64,000 nt of DNA from Phyllobacterium zundukense (GTDB taxonomy: Bacteria > Pseudomonadota > Alphaproteobacteria > Rhizobiales > Rhizobiaceae): contig NZ_CP017940.1 in the NCBI RefSeq assembly GCF_002764115.1, forward strand, positions 186,001 through 250,000, written 5' to 3'. The notes beneath the pieces are model-generated. The model was not told where the DNA came from and did no database searches. It worked only from the letters and a program-made list of their open reading frames with translations. Made by a program: the position numbers and the translations under genes. Numbering within the stretch: position 1 is the stretch's first letter; each line of letters begins with the position of its first letter. Below, piece after piece: positions 17,954 to 27,509 of this stretch.

Positions 17954-18079
17954 ATGAAGATCAAGAATTCCCTCAAGGCTCTCAAGGGCCGTCATCGTGA
18001 CAATCAGCTGGTCCGTCGCAAGGGCCGTATGTACATCATCAACAAGACCGCTCCGCGCTTCAAAGCACGCCAGGGCTGA
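17954..18079 (+). CDS. rpmJ: 50S ribosomal protein L36 (cysteine-free type)
   Basis: 41 residues: '[20 protein letters not shown]' then '[20 protein letters not shown]' and a final G. This is the L36 form that lacks the three cysteines and the histidine that bind zinc in the C-plus type. ATG 17954 is chosen on family length. It is outside the usual ribosomal protein operons, which is normal for this form in rhizobia. Confidence 0.95.
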   Translation: MKIKNSLKALKGRHRDNQLVRRKGRMYIINKTAPRFKARQG

Positions 18080-18119
18080 TCTTTACCGTCTCACGGTTAT
18101 TTGCATTTGACGTTTCGCT

Positions 18120-18141
18120 GATACGGACTACCATCCGTATC
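18120..18141 (+). promoter_or_regulatory. Inverted repeat abutting the start codon of the TPR gene
   Basis: GATACGGA (18120-18127), 6-nt loop, TCCGTATC (18134-18141), a perfect 8-bp stem ending on the base before ATG 18142. It may be the rpmJ terminator (no T-run), an operator, or an RNA hairpin that controls initiation of the downstream gene. Confidence 0.45.
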
Positions 18142-18750
18142 ATGCGGAGCGTTTTTGTTTGTTCAATCGGAACTTTACTGGCGATTTCACCAGCGCTGGC
18201 CATGGCGCAGGAACAGGCGCCCGTGCAGCAGCAAGCCGCCTTGCCAAACCAGACATTGGCTGAGAAACGCGCGGCACGGCTCGACGAACTGTTTGCTTCC
18301 CTCAAGCGCGAAAGCAATGACGTCAAGGCGGCGCGCCTCGCCTCGCTCATCCAGATCCAGTGGCAGAATTCCGGCAGCGCTACCGTCGACCTGATGATGG
18401 GCTGGGCCGGTAAGGCCATGGAAGAAAAGAAGTTTTCCGTTGCGCTGGATTTCCTCGACCAGGTCGTCCTGATGAAGCCGGACTATGCCGAAGGCTGGAA
18501 CAGACGGGCGACCGTGCACTTCATGATGAATGATTACGGGCGGTCCATGGCCGACATCCAGAAGACATTGGCGCTGGAGCCGAGGCACTTCGGTGCGATG
18601 GCCGGGATGGCGGCGATCCTGAAGGATACGGGACGCAAGGAGGCCGCCCTGCAGGCTTTCGAACGGGTTCTGGCGGTCTATCCGATGATGCGCGAAGCAC
18701 AGACCCAAGCGGGCGAACTGGCCGATGAACTAACCGGCCAAAGAACGTAA
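18142..18750 (+). CDS. Secreted TPR-repeat protein
   Basis: 202 residues. Signal peptide 'VCSIGTLLAISPALAMAQ' with cleavage after 'AMA', a Gln-rich linker, then three TPR-like units (about residues 92-190: 'AGKAMEEKKFSVALDFLDQV', 'AEGWNRRATVHFMMNDYGRS', 'ALEPRHFGAMAGMAAILKDT'). Likely periplasmic and involved in protein-protein contacts. No Shine-Dalgarno is visible because a hairpin occupies that place. No partner is suggested by the neighbourhood, which is rpmJ upstream and convergent pyk downstream. Confidence 0.8.
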   Translation: MRSVFVCSIGTLLAISPALAMAQEQAPVQQQAALPNQTLAEKRAARLDELFASLKRESNDVKAARLASLIQIQWQNSGSATVDLMMGWAGKAMEEKKFSVALDFLDQVVLMKPDYAEGWNRRATVHFMMNDYGRSMADIQKTLALEPRHFGAMAGMAAILKDTGRKEAALQAFERVLAVYPMMREAQTQAGELADELTGQRT

Positions 18751-18899
18751 TTCGCCTCACTACAACCATTTCTCCCGTACAGATAGATAAACCCGTGCCA
18801 GAATCGCGATTTTTCGTGTGAGAATCGGCTGTTTTCGTGAAAATCGGGTCATTCCGTTCGATTCTTGTACCGGAACCGAATGACCCTCTTCAAAATATC

Positions 18900-20336
18900 C
18901 TAGATACCGGTCAGCCCGTCGGAGCCGATATAGGCAATGCGCAGCATGTTGGTCGAGCCGGGTGTACGCAGCGGCACGCCGGCCGAGATGATGATGCGGT
19001 CACCAGGATTGCCGAACTCTTCCTGATAGGCGATGTGGCAGGCACGGTCGACCATGTCATCGAGGTCGGTGGCGTCTTCCGTCACAACGCAGTGCAACCC
19101 CCAGACGAGCGAAAGCTTGCGCGCGGTTTCGACGACCGGCGACAGCGCGATGATCGGCAAGAGCGGCCGTTCGCGTGCTGCGCGCAGGCCGGTTGTACCT
19201 GAGGCGGTATAGGTAACGATCGCCGAGAGGTTGAGCGTTTCGGCGATCTGGCGGGCCGCGAGCGAGATCGCATCGGCGCCGGTCGCGTTGGGCTCGGGGC
19301 GCTGGGCATGGATGATGCCGGGATAGTTCGGGTCGCGCTCGACCTCCTCGGCGATACGGGCCATGGTCGACACCGCTTCGACAGGATAATCGCCGGCGGC
19401 GGATTCGGCCGAGAGCATGACGGCGTCGGCACCTTCGAACACGGCGGTGGCAACGTCCGAAACCTCGGCACGTGTCGGGACAGCGGCGGTGATCATCGAC
19501 TCCAGCATCTGTGTGGCGACGACGACCGGCTTGCCAGCCCGGCGGCAGGCGCGGATGATCTGCTTCTGGATGCCCGGAACCGATTCAAGCGGCATTTCGA
19601 CACCGAGATCGCCGCGGGCAACCATCAGGGCGTCGGAGAGTTCGATGATCTCGTCGAGGCGGGTGACGGCCTGCGGCTTTTCGATCTTCGACAGGAGGGC
19701 AACGCGACCGCGCGAGATCTTGCGTACTTCGGCAAGATCCTCCGGCCGCTGGATGAAGGACAGGGCTACCCAGTCGATTTCTTCCTGCAGGACCGCATCG
19801 AGGTCGCGCCGGTCCTTTTCGGTCAGGGCGCCGACGCCGAGCGTCGTATCGGGCAGGCTGACGCCCTTCTTGTCGGAAATCTTGGTGCCGGAAACGACAC
19901 GGCAGCGGATATGCTTGCCATCGGAGGCTTCGGCGACCAGCGCCAGCTTGCCATCATCGATCAGCAAGCGATGGCCAGGCTCAACGGCTTCGAGAATTTC
20001 CGGATGCGGCAGGAACACGCGGGTGTTGTCGCCCGGCGTATCGTTGTCATCGAGGGTAAAGGTCTGGCCGGCAACGAGATCGGCCTTGCCGTCCTTGAAC
20101 TTACCAACGCGCAGCTTGGGTCCCTGCAGATCGGCGAGAATGCCGATGGGGCGGCCCACTTCCTTCTCGACATTGCGCAGGCGGCGCACGAGTTCGCGCA
20201 TCAGGTCGTGGCTGGCATGGCTCATATTGATGCGGAACACGTCCGCACCGGCTTCGAACAGCTTGCGGATCATGGCTTCGTCGGAGGAAGCGGGACCCAG
20301 GGTGGCTAGGATTTTGACCTTACGGCGGCGTCTCAT
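18900..20336 (-). CDS. pyk: Pyruvate kinase
   Basis: 478 residues, the usual bacterial length. Converts phosphoenolpyruvate and ADP to pyruvate and ATP. 'KILATLGPASSDEAMIRKLF' at the start, 'DVFRINMSHAS' (substrate loop), 'ADLQGPKLRVG', 'LSKIEKPQAV' with the catalytic lysine, and 'VVVATQMLESMI' plus 'DAVMLSAESAAGDYPVEAV' are all present. The C-terminal regulatory domain is full length. It starts 4 bp inside the end of the DUF1036 gene (ATGA overlap), so both are co-translated. Confidence 0.95.
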   Translation of the reverse strand: MRRRRKVKILATLGPASSDEAMIRKLFEAGADVFRINMSHASHDLMRELVRRLRNVEKEVGRPIGILADLQGPKLRVGKFKDGKADLVAGQTFTLDDNDTPGDNTRVFLPHPEILEAVEPGHRLLIDDGKLALVAEASDGKHIRCRVVSGTKISDKKGVSLPDTTLGVGALTEKDRRDLDAVLQEEIDWVALSFIQRPEDLAEVRKISRGRVALLSKIEKPQAVTRLDEIIELSDALMVARGDLGVEMPLESVPGIQKQIIRACRRAGKPVVVATQMLESMITAAVPTRAEVSDVATAVFEGADAVMLSAESAAGDYPVEAVSTMARIAEEVERDPNYPGIIHAQRPEPNATGADAISLAARQIAETLNLSAIVTYTASGTTGLRAARERPLLPIIALSPVVETARKLSLVWGLHCVVTEDATDLDDMVDRACHIAYQEEFGNPGDRIIISAGVPLRTPGSTNMLRIAYIGSDGLTGI

Positions 20337-20893
20337 TGAGGAGGGGTATCCGTTACAATTGGAGATGAGGGAGGATTTTCTTCCGTAAGCTGGACCATCC
20401 AGCTTGTCTGTTCGCCGGTATCATACTCCTGAAAGCCTGAACGCTGAAATCCGCGGGCGAAACAGTCGTTGATGCCGGTAATCTTGAACTGGTTTTCGGC
20501 GACACACATGTTCACTTTGCCATCCCAGCGCCCGCCGCTTTGCGCGTCTTCCGCATAGAGATAGTAATAGCGCGAGGTCAGCGGCCCGACGACAAGCGTC
20601 GTGCAGGACGAGGGATTGACGTGCCACCAGCCTTCGGTGATCCAGCCGGTCTTCGCCCGGTAGCCGAGCGCCACGCCGACGAGATTTTGCGTGGTGTTGC
20701 ACACGCGAAAATCCGCATGGGCCTTTTCGGGGGCTATGAAACTGCCCGCTGCAAATATGAATAAAAAAGCCGCGAGAAAGCTATGCCACTTTGCTTTGAC
20801 AGGTTGCGAGGAAAGGGGTGCACCCCCCTCTGGGCTGCCGCCCATCTCCCCCACAAGGGGGGAGATCGAATTGGCATCGATCGTTCCGCTCAT
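20333..20893 (-). CDS. DUF1036 secreted protein with a repeat-encoded N-terminal extension
   Basis: 186 residues from ATG 20893. The conserved DUF1036 part begins 'ADFRVCNTTQNLVGVALGYR' and holds 'WWHVNPSSCTTLV' and 'YYYLYAEDAQSGGRW', with four or more cysteines expected to pair in the periplasm. It is preceded by a hydrophobic signal core 'FLAAFLFIFAAGSF'. The first 30 residues include 'ISPLVGEMGGSPEGGAP', which is the translation of a palindromic repeat. No in-frame start codon exists between the repeat and the signal core, and GGTGA lies before ATG 20893, so translation appears to start before or inside the repeat. ATGA overlap with pyk. Confidence 0.82.
   Translation of the reverse strand: MSGTIDANSISPLVGEMGGSPEGGAPLSSQPVKAKWHSFLAAFLFIFAAGSFIAPEKAHADFRVCNTTQNLVGVALGYRAKTGWITEGWWHVNPSSCTTLVVGPLTSRYYYLYAEDAQSGGRWDGKVNMCVAENQFKITGINDCFARGFQRSGFQEYDTGEQTSWMVQLTEENPPSSPIVTDTPPQ
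20818..20867 (-). repeat. Palindromic repeat element, copy A (inside DUF1036 coding sequence)
   Basis: 50-bp element that on the minus strand begins GATCTCCCCCCTTGTGGGGG and ends AGAGGGGGGTGCAC. The ATCTCCCCC / GGGGGAGAT core folds on itself. It is a near-copy of copy B in opposite orientation. The type is common in rhizobial intergenic regions. Confidence 0.85.
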
Positions 20894-20933
20894 TTTTCAC
20901 CGTAGAAAATTGGCCGATACATTATTGCAAGCT

Positions 20934-20983
20934 GATCTCCCCCCTTGTGGGGGAGATGCCCGGCAGGGCAGAGGGGGGTGCAT
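20934..20983 (+). repeat. Palindromic repeat element, copy B
   Basis: 50-bp element, GATCTCCCCCCTTGTGGGGG at the left and AGAGGGGGGTGCAT at the right, differing from copy A mainly in the centre (GCCCGGCAGGGC against GGGCGGCAGCCC, each itself self-complementary). The two copies face each other across 66 bp. Confidence 0.85.
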
Positions 20984-21431
20984 TGAAGCGCGCTAATCAA
21001 TATTGCCTCCGTCCATCTTTGACCTTCTTTTCGGCAGTTTCACATGCATTGTCAACGCGCTAATCGTTTGAATGCGAAGTTCTGGCATGAGTGCGACAAA
21101 AGAATGATGGTTGCGGTCAGGAGCTGCCGCGAAACACGAAAAAACAATGCCGATTCATTTTGAAAGAGCTTCAGGGAATGGCGTTCTCCGCCAACCGGGC
21201 GTATGCAAACATGCGCCTTCCGATTGCAGCATATACAGTATACACGCAGAAGAAGTATTCCTCACTATTGTAGCATACTTGCAACATCTGCTGAAAAACA
21301 ATGCAAACAAGGGTGTCGCCTCAAATTTAGTCGCTTGACGCAAGCGCCGGTTGCAAATCAACTGTGCCCATTATTCGCATAGCTTTTAGACTGTTGTTTT
21401 TTACAAGAATGAATATTGGGGAATTTTCATT
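20984..21431. other. Intergenic region upstream of the autotransporter
   Basis: About 450 bp with no supported gene; short readings here have no family character. It is lower in GC than its surroundings. TATAC-A-GTATA (21232-21242) is a small perfect inverted repeat that may be an operator. The autotransporter ribosome site GGGGAA lies at its right end. Confidence 0.4.
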
Positions 21432-24400
21432 ATGTCTTTTGACGCCACAGCTGCGGCTATTTCCGCGCGCACGCTTGCACCCTTTCGCAAACGTCTGAAC
21501 AGCACAGCGCTTACCGCCCTGCTGCTTGCTGCAACCGCAACAGGCGCATCGGCGGATGGCAGATATTTCATGGCCCCTCTCGTACCGGGCGGCCCAATGC
21601 AAATGACCGATGATCTGGAAAAGGCGGCGGCAAGCTGGGTAACGACGGAATTCACGGATACCGGTGTCTTGAGTAAACTGCTTGCCCAATATGCCTATGC
21701 TTTCGGCGCAAGAGGCCAAGGCGCCAGGATCGGCGTCATGGATGGCGGGCTCTGGACCGGGCATGACGAATTTACCAGACAGAAGATCGAGAACATTCAC
21801 AGCGAAGGCAAGTTCGAGATCACATTGCATAATGCGGGGGGAAAGCCCTTTGCCAAGGCGGGCGATTCCTTCTCGGTCGACGGCCTCTGGTATGGCCCTA
21901 CGGATCTCGTTCCATTGATGGACAGGCACCCGCAGTTTACGGCAGGCACGATCCTGGCGCGGCGCAATGGCACCGGTTCCCACGGTATCGCTTTTGACAG
22001 TACCATTTATGTCGCTCAGTCCGGCGAACTGATTTACAAGGACGAACAGGGCAGCCTCGATAATAATGTCATTGAGGCCAAGGAAAAGGACCCCGAGCTT
22101 TTTCGCCAATCCATGCAGGAGCTTGTCAAGGCGGGTGCACAGGTGATTTTGCTCGAAATGCAACTGCTGCCAAAGCCGCGCAACGCAGATACACAAGGAT
22201 GGTTTGTCGATCTCATGCGACAATATGCGGGCGGCAAGGGTGGAACACTGCTGACCGCGATGGAAGATGCGGCGAAGGCCGGAGTGGTTCATGTCGTTGC
22301 CGCCGGCAATTATAACCCTGATACACCGTGGATCGCCGCTGCCTTGCCAGTTTTCCGCCCGGAACTAGAAAAATCATGGATTGCGGTTGTGGAGGATGAG
22401 ACAAAGTCAAACCCCTGCGGGCCCGCGCGTTTTTTTTGTATTGCGGGCTATTCCAATATCTATGCACCCACAACGGAAGCAGATGAATATGATATTTATA
22501 CCGGGACTTCGGGGGCATCTGCCGTTACCGCTGCTTCCATGGGTGTTCTTCTCAGCCGTTACCCCTATCTGCAAGCGACAGCGGTGCGCGATATCTTGCT
22601 GACAACGGCCAAGGATATAGGCGATCCCGGGGTTGATGCAAAGACCGGCTGGGGCTTGATCGACCTGAAGAAAAGCATGTCCGGTCCCGCCCAGTTTCTC
22701 GGGCGCTTCGAGGCCAATCTGCCTGCCGGATTGAGCGACACCTGGAGCAACGCTATTTCACAGGATGTGCTGTCCCAGCGCCGGCAAGAGGATTCGAAGG
22801 AAATCTCTGATTGGGACAAGAAGAAGGAGGAGCGTGGCTGGCAGAGCGGTGTGACGGAAGCACAAACCAAAATCAATCTGGTGAAAGATTTCGGCGGCAG
22901 CAGACTGGTTGCTGCTGAGGACCTTATCAAAGCAGTACTCAAATTGACTCCCCCCGGCACCTCCATTTCTGCTCTTGGGCAATTGATTTCAGCTCAAGAA
23001 GTTCTCAAGGCCGATCCAATCGCCACCGGAATCTGGAAAGGCTTTACTGCCAAATACACGAAATGGTCGTCTTCCAAAACGGCGCTGGCCGACTATACCA
23101 GTTTCAGAGCCTCAGCAGAGGGTGCAAACAATGTTATCATCGACGCTATATTGTCCGATCGCGTTGTTGCAGACACGATGGAAAATGAAATCACGCAAAC
23201 GCGTATTAACGCGCATCCAAGACCTACGATGCCGGCCTGACCAAATCCGGGCTTGGCACGTTGCGGCTGACGGGCCAGAACACCTATACCGGCGATACGA
23301 TCATCAATGGCGGCTTGCTGGCTGTGGACGGGTCGATCACGTCGAAAGCTATCATCAACGACAGCGGCATTCTCGGCGGCATCGGTTCTGTGGGTTCGCT
23401 TGTGGCCAATACTGGCGGCAGGGTCTCGCCCGGCAATTCCGTCGGCAAGCTGACAGTGACGGGCGATGCGACCTTCGAAAAGGGCTCGATCTTCGATGTA
23501 GAGATTGCGGCGGACGCGGGCGCAGCCGACCAGCTCGACGTAACGGGCAAGGTGGCTCTGCTCGGCGGTGCGGTGCAGGCGCGTATCGAGGGCGAGACAG
23601 CCTTCTTTACGAAGGATCAGGTCGTGGGATTATTCACACGCTCCTATGATATTTTGTTGGCTGGCAAGGGGATCGAAGGAACCTTCGAAACGGTGCGGCC
23701 GCAGTATAATTATATCAGTGCGGTGCTCGACTATTCCCACAAGAACAAGGTGACCCTCGGCTTCATGCTGACGCCCGATCCGGTTCTCGTTGTCGATCCC
23801 GAGATTGGGGCCCCTGTCGGCGCCGTGGTTGACGAGTTTGTTTTCGAGCCTGAGCTTGAATCCGTGGTCGAGGATGCTGAAAGGGCCGGGCTCGCGCGTA
23901 CCGAGGCGGAACGGCTGAAGCTGGAAGCCTTGCGGGAGCGCGTCAGGACCCTCGTTCTGGTCGATGCGAAAACGAAGAACCAGAAGAACGCCGGCGATGC
24001 GATCAAACAGATGGATATTGGCGATCCGCTTTTGAATACGGTGCTGTTCTCGCAGGTGGGGCAGGTCTTGCCCTATGACAATCTGACCGGCGAGGTTCAT
24101 GCCACTCTGGATGGGGTTCTGATCGAAGACAGCCATTTTATCAGCACCGCTGCGACGGACCGCATTCGCGCTGCCTTCGACGGCGTAGCGGCGAAAGCCC
24201 AGCCGGTTATCGCGCCATTGGCTTACGGAGCGCCGGTAAAGGCGAAGGGCAGCGAGTCGTTCGGCACTTTCGATCTCGCCGGGGGCAGCACGGGTTCTGT
24301 CCCGGCGCCCGCCGCCACTGCCCTTTGGGGCGAGGCCTATGGTGCCTTTGCTCGTGGGATAAGCGATGGCAATGCGAGCCGCTACAGCCGCAGCACCGGC

Positions 24401-25129
24401 GGCTTCGTCACCGGGCTCGATGGCGTGGTGGCCGAGACGTGGCGCTTCGGGCTGCTGGCGGGATATGGCAGCTCTTCGCTCAACGGCAATGGCAGGGCTT
24501 TGGTGGACAGCTATCAGATCGGGCTCTACGGCGGCACGACCTGGGATAGCCTCGGGTTACGCTTCGGCGCCAATCTCGGCCATCACGAGATCGAGACAAA
24601 ACGCATCGCGATTTTCGGCGGCCTGGCCAATGAGCATGAAGCTTCCTATGACGCCAAAACCGTGCAGGTCTTCGGTGAGATCGGCTATGAGATCAAAACT
24701 GCTTATGCCGAACTCGAACCCTTTGCCGGGGTCAGCCATGTGCATCTGAAGACGGATGCCTTCGAGGAAACCGGCGATATCAGCAACCTTTCTGGCGAAG
24801 CCAGTACGACGGATCTGACAACCACGACGCTGGGCCTCAGGGTCTCCCGCGATTTCGCCTTGAGCGAAAGTGTCAACGTAACCGCGCGCGGCACGCTCGG
24901 CTGGCGCCATGCTTACGGCGATGTAACGCCGCAGCAGCGCCTTGCGTTCGCGGGCGATCAGGCCTTCAGTGTCGAGGGTCTACCGGTTGCGCAGGATACG
25001 GGTTTCGTCGAGGCAGGGCTTGATCTTGGTATCGGCAGGAACACGACGCTCGGAATTTCCTATAGCGGCCAGTTCTCCAAATCCGCCAGCGATAATGCGG
25101 TCAAGGCGGATCTGACCGTGCGGTTCTGA
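21432..25129 (+). pseudogene. Subtilisin-like serine protease autotransporter, one-base frameshift
   Basis: About 1,230 residues if the frame is restored. Signal peptide ('LTALLLAATATGASA'), then an S8 peptidase domain with the Asp block 'ARIGVMDGGLWTGHDEF', the His block 'GTGSHGIAFDS' and the Ser block 'YTGTSGASAVTAASMGVLLS'. After about residue 590 come beta-helix passenger repeats ('LTGQNTYTGDTIINGGLLAV', 'RVSPGNSVGKLTVTGDATFE') and a C-terminal 12-strand beta-barrel ending in ...LTVRF with the terminal phenylalanine. The frame breaks between 23210 and 23240; adding one C near 23217 joins 'NAHP' to 'KTYDAGLTKSGLGTL'. Probably a surface protease that is now broken, or a sequence error. GGGGAA precedes ATG 21432. 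Confidence 0.88.
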
Positions 25130-25520
25130 CACGAGAAAGACAAATGCACAGATTGGCGGTGGTGCGCCCGGCATTCACTCGCCTGCTGCAAAACTTCCAT
25201 TGTTCGCAACGGTCTTCCCATCATGGCGCCCTGGATCAGAAACCAATTGATTGAATGCAGTCACTGCAGTTCCATGCATGCCGTGAAACTCCATCTCGGA
25301 ATATTCAACTTTGAGGGTCAAATTCCCGAAGAGCTGGATTGTCTGCGCTGCCACAAACTCCTGGTCAGATCCAGGTGCCTGTCGATTTCCGCAACGCTGC
25401 AGAATCCCGTCGGTCACGGCGCGTGAATTGAACACCACCTGCAGCGAAGAAGAATGGTTGCATTGCCGGCCAGGCCGTGATTGACAAAGGCAGTCCCAAA
25501 AAGCCGCCGAGACTCATCGA
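25130..25520. other. Intergenic region, possible degraded small gene on minus strand
   Basis: 390 bp without a well-supported gene. On the minus strand, 25438-25175 reads as 87 residues containing 'DQEFVAAQTIQLFGNLT', which weakly recalls the Q-E-F-x-A-A-Q-T segment of phasin-like proteins. There is no clear ribosome site, and the ends are irregular. I treat it as a possible remnant only. Confidence 0.25.
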
Positions 25521-26324
25521 ATGCCGTTTTCTCCCTTTCATCTTGTCGATGGCGATCAGGCGCGGGGCCTCGTGTTGCTCGCCGACCATGCCAGCCGCGA
25601 TCTGCCGCAGGAATACGGCTCGCTCGGGCTGCCTCCTTCGCAGTTCGAACGGCATATCGCTTACGATATCGGCGTTGAACAATTGACGCGGAGGCTCGCG
25701 GCTATGTTGGATGTTCCGGCCGTCCTTGGCGGGTTCTCGCGACTGCTGATCGATCCCAACCGCGGCGAGGACGACCCGACGCTGATCATGCGGCTTTCCG
25801 ACGGGGCGATCATTCCGGGCAACAATCCGATGCCCATCGAGGAGCGCGAGAAGCGCCTCGATGAATTCTACCGGCCCTATCACCGGGCGGTTGCGCAAAC
25901 GATCGATGCGGTGAGCGAGGCAAGCGGCAAGGCGCCGCTGATCATCTCGATCCATTCCTTCACCGCCTTCTGGAAGACCACGCCGCGCCCCTGGCATGCG
26001 GGTATTCTATGGGACAAGGATCCGCGCGCGGTTGTGCCGCTGCTCGAAGGCCTGCGAGCCGACCCGCAGCTGATTGTCGGGGACAACGAGCCCTATGACG
26101 GCGCCTTGCGCAACGACACCATGTTCCAGCATTGCATCGTCCCTGGTCTTGCCCATGCGCTGATCGAGGTACGGCAGGACCTGATTGCCGAGGAGACAGG
26201 CGTCGCCCATTGGGCGGATCGCCTCGCGCCGATCCTTGAAGCGATGAATGCGGACCCCGATATGCATGAAGCCAGACAATTCGGCTCCCGAACCGGGCCC
26301 ATCGAGGAGGTTTACGATGAATGA
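25521..26324 (+). CDS. N-formylglutamate amidohydrolase family protein
   Basis: 267 residues. Members remove formyl groups from N-formylglutamate (histidine breakdown) or act on related N-acyl amino acids. 'VLLADHASRDLP', 'HIAYDIGVEQLTRRLA', 'SRLLIDPNRGEDDPTLI', 'EFYRPYH', 'IISIHSFTAFW' and 'IEVRQDLIAEETGVAHWADR' are the conserved blocks with likely metal ligands (His and Asp). No hut genes are near, so the exact substrate is open. Its last 8 bp overlap the DUF1244 start. Confidence 0.88.
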   Translation: MPFSPFHLVDGDQARGLVLLADHASRDLPQEYGSLGLPPSQFERHIAYDIGVEQLTRRLAAMLDVPAVLGGFSRLLIDPNRGEDDPTLIMRLSDGAIIPGNNPMPIEEREKRLDEFYRPYHRAVAQTIDAVSEASGKAPLIISIHSFTAFWKTTPRPWHAGILWDKDPRAVVPLLEGLRADPQLIVGDNEPYDGALRNDTMFQHCIVPGLAHALIEVRQDLIAEETGVAHWADRLAPILEAMNADPDMHEARQFGSRTGPIEEVYDE

Positions 26325-26616
26325 ACTCACGGAGGATCAGCGCATTGCGCTCGAGGCCGCGGCGTTTCGCCGTCTGGTGGAACATCTGCGGACCCGCAGC
26401 GACGTGCAGAACATCGACCTGATGAACCTGGCGGGCTTCTGCCGCAACTGCCTGTCGAACTGGTATCGCGAGGCCGCCGAGGGATCCGGGATCGCACTCT
26501 CCAAGGAAGAATCGCGCGAGATCGTCTATGGCGAGCCCTATGCGGACTGGCAGGCCAAACATCAGCGCGAGGCGAGCGACGCGCAGAAGGCCGCTTTCGA
26601 GGTGAACAAGCCCTAG
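26317..26616 (+). CDS. DUF1244 protein
   Basis: 99 residues. The signature 'DLMNLAGFCRNCLSNWYREA' (about residues 38-57), with two cysteines three residues apart, identifies the family, and 'EESREIVYGEPYADWQ' follows. The ATG at 26317 overlaps the end of the amidohydrolase gene, so the two form an operon. GAGGAGG lies upstream. Function unknown; the cysteine pair suggests metal binding or redox use. Confidence 0.9.
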   Translation: MNELTEDQRIALEAAAFRRLVEHLRTRSDVQNIDLMNLAGFCRNCLSNWYREAAEGSGIALSKEESREIVYGEPYADWQAKHQREASDAQKAAFEVNKP

Positions 26617-26753
26617 CATTGAGTTCATCCCATCACGATTGATGTTACAGAGTCTGTTTGTCTTGACTCTTGAGGCGCTGGTCGGGCATCGGAACCTCCT
26701 AAGCGACGAAACATGAGTCGCACATCAAGTTTTGAGAGAGCGGAGTTAAGAGC

Positions 26754-27017
26754 ATGGATGATTTGGCGGCGCAGGGTGGTGTCGAGGGTGTAGCGGCTGC
26801 GGAACTGCGGCAGTTCATCGAACGCATCGAACGCCTCGAGGAAGAAAAGACCACGCTCCAGGACGACATCAAGGAAGTGATGGCCGAGGCCAAGGGGCGC
26901 GGTTACGACACCAAGATCATCCGCACCATCGTCCGCCTGCGCAAGAAGGACGCCAATGAGCGCAAGGAAGAGGAAGCGATCCTCGAACTTTACATGAATG
27001 CTCTCGGCATGGAGTAA
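26754..27017 (+). CDS. gapR: GapR-like nucleoid-associated protein (DUF2312)
   Basis: 87 residues: '[20 protein letters not shown]' and '[20 protein letters not shown]' then '[20 protein letters not shown]'. This is the DUF2312 family, whose Caulobacter member GapR forms a tetrameric clamp on overtwisted DNA and helps topoisomerases ahead of replication and transcription. The coiled-coil helix and basic second helix are complete. It stands alone downstream of DUF1244. Confidence 0.92.
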   Translation: MDDLAAQGGVEGVAAAELRQFIERIERLEEEKTTLQDDIKEVMAEAKGRGYDTKIIRTIVRLRKKDANERKEEEAILELYMNALGME

Positions 27018-27028
27018 GCCGGCATCGG

Positions 27029-27334
27029 CTAGAGTTGATCGTTGTAGGGCCGCTTGGTTTCCCCGACCATTTTTGCAAGATGGGAGAACGACCATGGCGT
27101 GTCGGCTCCCGAACTGTTTGCCAGCTGAAGCAGGCGGATCGGGAAGCAGACCGCGTCGCGATTGGCCGGCGAAAGCTGCTCAACGGCCCGCTCGTCGCCA
27201 ACGGCGACGGCTTCGGCCTTGCGCAGCGCGGTATCGATCTCGGCATCCGTAAGCAATCCTTTCGCAACGAGTGACCGGTTGATTGCTGCAATGGCGAGGC
27301 AAAGCCCCTCGAGCTGAAGATTGGCAGTGTTCAT
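27029..27334 (-). CDS. Conserved small protein of unknown function
   Basis: 101 residues from ATG 27334 ('MNTANLQLEGLCLAIAAINR'). Helical and soluble: 'SLVAKGLLTDAEIDTALRKA' recalls a short helix-hairpin-helix, and the C-terminus is 'LAKMVGETKRPYNDQL'. GGGG sits nine bases upstream of the ATG. It converges with gapR (11 bp apart). I do not recognise a named domain. Confidence 0.65.
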   Translation of the reverse strand: MNTANLQLEGLCLAIAAINRSLVAKGLLTDAEIDTALRKAEAVAVGDERAVEQLSPANRDAVCFPIRLLQLANSSGADTPWSFSHLAKMVGETKRPYNDQL

Positions 27335-27509
27335 GGTCGTTACCCCAATTGGTGTGGCTGATACCATATCAACGCAGAGCAGCCGCAAATGATCCGAAAG
27401 CACGCTGTAAAGACCTTACCATGGTCTGGATCATACGTCTGACCGTACAAAAAGGCAGCGGGCCTCTCCGTCGATTTGACGTGACGCGGTTCCGTGGCAT
27501 TCTATTTCG

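Noticed and set aside
19308..20309. 333-codon plus-strand frame
   Set aside because: Shadow of pyruvate kinase, whose motifs are unambiguous on the minus strand.
20818..20983. CRISPR-like or transposon-end interpretation of the paired 50-bp repeats
   Set aside because: Only two copies in inverted orientation with self-complementary cores, no spacers, no transposase and no target-site duplication seen. They match the dispersed palindromic repeats of rhizobia.
21091..21338. Short frames of 60-75 codons upstream of the autotransporter
   Set aside because: No ribosome site, no conserved character, and overlapping alternatives in several frames.
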